From Scleromitrula shiraiana (lineage: Eukaryota; Ascomycota; Leotiomycetes; Helotiales; Sclerotiniaceae), in the NCBI GenBank assembly GCA_028455995.1, contig JABELC010000005.1, positions 744,001 to 808,000 of the forward strand: a stretch of 64,000 nucleotides of DNA. The letters run 5' to 3'. The notes below the pieces were generated by a model. The model did not search any database, had not been told where the DNA came from, and saw only the letters and a program-made list of their open reading frames with translations. Position numbers and translations under genes: made by a program. The number at the start of each line of letters is the position of its first letter. Position 1 is the first letter of the stretch. This document shows positions 60,772 to 64,000 of the stretch, in pieces.

Positions 60772-61435
60772 ATGGCTCCCCCTTCAACATGCTGTGGCAA
60801 GAACGGCCAAGACTCTGCTTGTGTTTGTGGTATGTTGTTTTGATCTTTCTTTCTATGTTTGTTTTGTTTGTTTCGTGGATATAACGTCCAAGTTCTCTTA
60901 GAATATTGGAAGTATATGGGAACTTTGGAGTACTTATATGTGACTTTTATTAGACATAGCAAGCATCTTTATTCATAAATCCATTGCAAAAGAAAATCAA
61001 AATAAGTTTAACTTGCTAATATAAATACCAAAAGCGTCCCAAGCCAAATGTTCCTGTGGAGAGAAAAAAGCACTTGAGTGCACCTGCGCAAAAGCCGCCA
61101 CTGAGAACGCAGTCACTGGTCCTCGTTGCTCATGTCGTATGTCTCTTTCATCCCATTACTTATATTAATTTATCCAATGCTGACGCAAAGAATAGATGCA
61201 AGAGCTGCTGGAGCATGTAACTGTGCTCGAGCTGCCGAGGAAAACAAAACCCCTAGTGGTGATTTGTGCTCGTGTGGTGTTCGTCCTGCTGGTATGTTAC
61301 TTGATTCTATGGATATGGGTTTAGTGGTGGGATATATGGACTAACAGAATGGAATTAGATGCATGCACCTGTGAGAAATCCTCCACGGATGCTAGTAATG
61401 CTGATCTAGAGACCGATTTCACTACATCCAAGTAA
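60772..61435 (+). CDS. Cysteine-rich metallothionein-like protein
   Basis: Exons 60772..60829, 61035..61136, 61196..61291 and 61359..61435 give a 110-residue protein with 16 Cys, nearly all as CxC pairs, and no aromatic residues apart from one Phe. It starts MAPPSTCCGKNGQDSACVC. Exons 2 and 3 carry a repeated module: CTCAKAATENAVTGPRCSC and CNCARAAEENKTPSGDLCSC. The tail DACTCEKSSTDASNADLETD is acidic. Such proteins chelate Cu(I) or Zn(II) in the cytosol and protect against metals and oxidants. It is longer than the classical 25-residue Neurospora copper metallothionein and resembles fungal CxC-repeat proteins. All three introns are phase 1. The frames between the exons have no protein character, which supports the splicing. 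Confidence 0.88.
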
Positions 61436-61511
61436 TTTCTCTCTCTTTTTCCCAAAAAAAAAAGGATAAAGAAAAAACCGGCGGCGCTCTTTAGGGGGGT
61501 GGGAATAAACA

Positions 61512-62252
61512 ATGGCGTCCAAGGTGTTTCCGGCGGTCCATAAATTCTTGGCCACATTATTATCTTGTCTTTTTTCAGTATTCATTTTCAAAATCCTGGA
61601 AATATCATGGTTACGAGCAGCTATAATCATTCATCAAATCTTCGGTCTCGTCCAACTCTTTTCTCCTCCTGATCCTCCTCGTGATATGAAAACTACTGTT
61701 GTTATGGAAGCCATTGCGCTGCTTCCTTCGGTTTATTTCTTTTTTCCTCCTGCTTGGAAATTTCCGATTCACTTTTATATCAGTTTACTCTACTCATACG
61801 TGCCGCATGATATTCAATTCCTCTGCGAACTGGTCGTGTTGAATTTCCTTCTTAATTCTGACATCCACAACAACATCCTCAATCTCCCTCTCCTTCGTCC
61901 ATGTCTCTCATTCTTCAATAATCTCCGTCTCATCATCCTCATGGATCCCCATAGCAACCATACTTTCCTCTCCTGGCACGCCATAAACATAAGAATCTTG
62001 GGAGAGAATCCAAAAACGCCGGCGGAGAAATTTAAGAAATATCGGGTTGGTGATAGGATTATTCGGGTTAAAATGAAAGCGCTCCCTAGTGTGGCGGAAG
62101 AAGAGAGGGAACAGGGTAGATTTTGGAAGTTCTGGAAATTTGGTTGGATGGGGAATGGGAATGGTGGTGGCGATAGGGCGAGAGAGGCTACTGGTAGTGG
62201 GTTGGTGAGGAAATCGAGGAATAGGAGGACGAGGGGTGGTCGCCGCAGTTGA
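61512..62252 (+). CDS. Hypothetical membrane-associated protein
   Basis: An intronless frame of 246 codons, 76 bp after the end of the metallothionein-like gene. It starts MASKVFPAVHKFLATLLSCL and contains hydrophobic stretches (KFLATLLSCLFSVFIFKIL, ALLPSVYFFFPPAWKFPIHF, LYSYVPHDIQFLCELVVLNF), then KTPAEKFKKYRVGDRIIRVK and a basic Gly/Arg tail. No family was recognised. The stretch is long enough to be unlikely by chance, and the hydrophobic segments could span a membrane. The close spacing after the preceding gene leaves little room for a promoter, so it may be 3' flanking sequence rather than a real gene. Confidence 0.35.
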   Translation: MASKVFPAVHKFLATLLSCLFSVFIFKILEISWLRAAIIIHQIFGLVQLFSPPDPPRDMKTTVVMEAIALLPSVYFFFPPAWKFPIHFYISLLYSYVPHDIQFLCELVVLNFLLNSDIHNNILNLPLLRPCLSFFNNLRLIILMDPHSNHTFLSWHAINIRILGENPKTPAEKFKKYRVGDRIIRVKMKALPSVAEEEREQGRFWKFWKFGWMGNGNGGGDRAREATGSGLVRKSRNRRTRGGRRS

Positions 62253-63147
62253 TGGGGAGACAAATGGTGAGGGTTGGGGGGATGGTTAGTTGATGTTGGT
62301 AGAATAGAGTGGGAGAGAATAAGTATGAAGATTCAGCGTTTTTATCTTTGGGGTTATTCTTTTGTGCTTGATTTGTCGTGTGTGGTGATTTACTGTGCGA
62401 CTCAGTCATTTGATATCTAACGTCCGTTCGTTAAAAATGTAAATATTTGAATCTCCTTTGACGCATTTTAATGTTTAGTTGAATTATAAACGTTTCAATC
62501 ACGATATAAAAAGACCGTCAGCATCATAATAAAAACGTCTTATTTATCAATTTAATTAACCCCTCGCTTATACATCGATCTATTAATTAATCCCTTCATA
62601 AATTCCTTCATTCATTCAAATATTAACACTCCAATATCAATAACACTCTAATCTATTCATCTCTCTAATCATCCACCCATATCTTCTCATCCCCTCCTCA
62701 TCCCCATCATATCCCATCATATCCCAATCTCAACCACTTGTCAATCAATCTATTCCCCTCTTCAACACTCACCTTTTAACTCTCAAATCTTACACGGCCC
62801 ATTATGATAAATTGTTCTACCATCGGTATCTCCAAGACAATAATCATCATAAAGTCTATCATCATAATAAAGTATTGCGTTTAGAGGGGAACAAAATTTT
62901 CAATTTTTGAGGGAGGGGGGTTAGTTTGTTTGTTGGGGGAAGGAAGGGAAGGGAAGGAAGAGAGAGGAAAGAAAAGGGGAAAAAGGGAAGTGAAAAGAAA
63001 GGAAAGGAGAGGAAAAATGTTATATATAACCTAGATAAGTATTTCAAACATAAAACATCTAATCAAACATCTCCAGAAAAAAAAAGAGAAACAAAAAAAC
63101 AAAGCAAAAGAAACATGCGAACTAAACTCCTAAGCATATTCATTAGA
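62253..63147. other. Intergenic region with polypurine tract
   Basis: About 0.9 kb. A G/A-only-rich tract spans 62935-63017, with short direct repeats ATATCCCATC near 62707-62727. No gene recognised. Confidence 0.5.
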
Positions 63148-63309
63148 TTATTTCTTCACAAGTCCAAGTCCAAGTCCAAGTCCATGAATATCTTTAATAT
63201 TCTTGGAAGAGCCAGAGTTAGAATCAGAGGTAGAATTAGGTAACGTTAAGGCCTAAGCGAATAGGAGTGTTGTTATGGTCACAGTGATTGTTAGAAGAAA
63301 GAACTTCAT
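63148..63309 (-). pseudogene. Small secreted-protein relic with in-frame TAG
   Basis: From the ATG at 63309 the frame reads MKFFLLTITVTITTLLFA, an almost ideal signal-peptide core. It hits TAG at 63255-63253 (codon 19), then continues as ALTLPNSTSDSNSGSSKN and IKDIHGLGLGLGLVKK to a TAA at 63150-63148. A change of CAG to TAG at the expected cleavage site would explain it. The Gly-Leu repeat comes from four copies of GGACTT. Readthrough, or chance, are alternatives. Confidence 0.4.
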
Positions 63310-64000
63310 TTTGTTGGTTGATGGATGGGGTAGAGAATATAGCGAGAGGGGTTCAGATGGATAAATAGATAAATAAGTTCTTTGATGGGGATGAGTGAGT
63401 AAGTAATTTATATTAATCCAAGTGTATGAGTATTCTACTCCGTATATAAAAGCTAATGTCTTGATAAAAAAACTAAACAAAATGATAATATCAAATCACA
63501 AATTACAGAAAGCAAAATAATATATTTAAAAATATATTTCCTAATTATAAGAGTATGATTGTTATATAAAGCTAGTAAAGTATGAAAATGATGTTTTATC
63601 TAATTATGAAAAACCTATCTCTGCTCTTGAGATGGCCATGAGAATGGGCCTATTTTTGTTACTATCCGCCAAAGTTGTGAATATATATATCTATCAAGAT
63701 GGTAGATTCTTTTTCTGTGCCCAAATTGAGAGCAAGAAGGTGTCAAGATGAAGTTCTTATAGGCTTCGAGGAAATATAATTGTTGGTTTTCAAGTTGAGT
63801 GTTTGCGATCTTGGGGTATTTAATGATTTGAGTGGGTAGTTGGTAGATGTGATTTTTTTCCTTCAGTATCGTCATTTGTAGCATCTCATTCACAGAGCTC
63901 TTCGTTTCCAAATTCCCAGTTCCAATAACAGATTTTTCAGAATCACATTAAAAGCCCTGCTACTTCGCAAAATTCTGCTTTCCTCATATTTTTGTCACTC
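63310..64000. other. AT-rich right end of window
   Basis: A minus-strand frame of 98 codons lies at 63615-63911 (METKSSVNEMLQMTILKEK start) with no recognisable family; it may be chance in AT-rich sequence or an exon of a gene outside the window. Nothing else was recognised. Confidence 0.35.

Noticed and set aside
1..64000. CRISPR arrays, tRNA or rRNA genes, transposases, bacterial-type operons
   Set aside because: None was seen. The window is eukaryotic with spliced genes. tRNA genes were looked for only by eye through B-box-like motifs, so a missed tRNA cannot be excluded.

Overview
This is a gene-dense nuclear segment from a filamentous ascomycete. Nearly every gene has short introns (mostly 48-70 bp) with GT..AG ends and CTAAC/CTGAC-like branch sites. 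Genes lie on both strands and are not in operons. The AT-leaning base composition and the character of the proteins recall Leotiomycetes, perhaps Sclerotiniaceae such as Botrytis or Sclerotinia. That placement is an inference from memory, not a computed result.

Layout. 1-5.2 kb: UBA4 (cut by the window start), SLX9, a 3-dehydroshikimate dehydratase-like TIM-barrel enzyme, and a NEDD8-specific (Den1-type) Ulp protease. 5.8-10.6 kb: a seven-exon gene for a protein of about 1,494 residues whose layout (helical N-terminus, PH-like segment, long disordered middle, C-terminal coiled coil) resembles SYCP2/Red1 meiotic axis proteins. 11.9-12.9 kb: a decayed NmrA-like reductase. 13.5-20.4 kb: PEX1 and MCM7, diverging from a shared promoter. 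20.8-25.9 kb: a flavin monooxygenase with a C-terminal DUF6314-like domain, divergent from a Dal5-type MFS permease. 26.4-29.3 kb: a gamma-glutamylcyclotransferase-like protein and BET2. 30.3-36.3 kb: a conserved zinc-finger-like protein of unknown function and MSH3. 36.8-44.5 kb: a SAM methyltransferase, a mitochondrial helical protein, a DUF1772 membrane protein and a seven-TM protein. 45.7-48.8 kb: a decayed large membrane-protein gene. 49.6-57.2 kb: a GPATCH1-type splicing factor, a repeat-rich intergenic region and a KIN1 kinase. 58.3-64 kb: a GT15 mannosyltransferase, a metallothionein-like Cys-rich protein, a weak hypothetical ORF and a small secreted-protein relic with an in-frame stop.

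Most genes are housekeeping: ubiquitin-like modifier pathways (UBA4, Den1), ribosome assembly (SLX9), replication and repair (MCM7, MSH3), peroxisomes (PEX1), trafficking and the cell surface (BET2, KIN1, GT15). Splice structures were rebuilt by eye from splice signals, reading phase and family knowledge. The least expected features are the SYCP2/Red1-like gene, a 3-nt microexon in the seven-TM gene, an ATG-only first exon in SLX9, the exon-modular metallothionein and the two pseudogenes.
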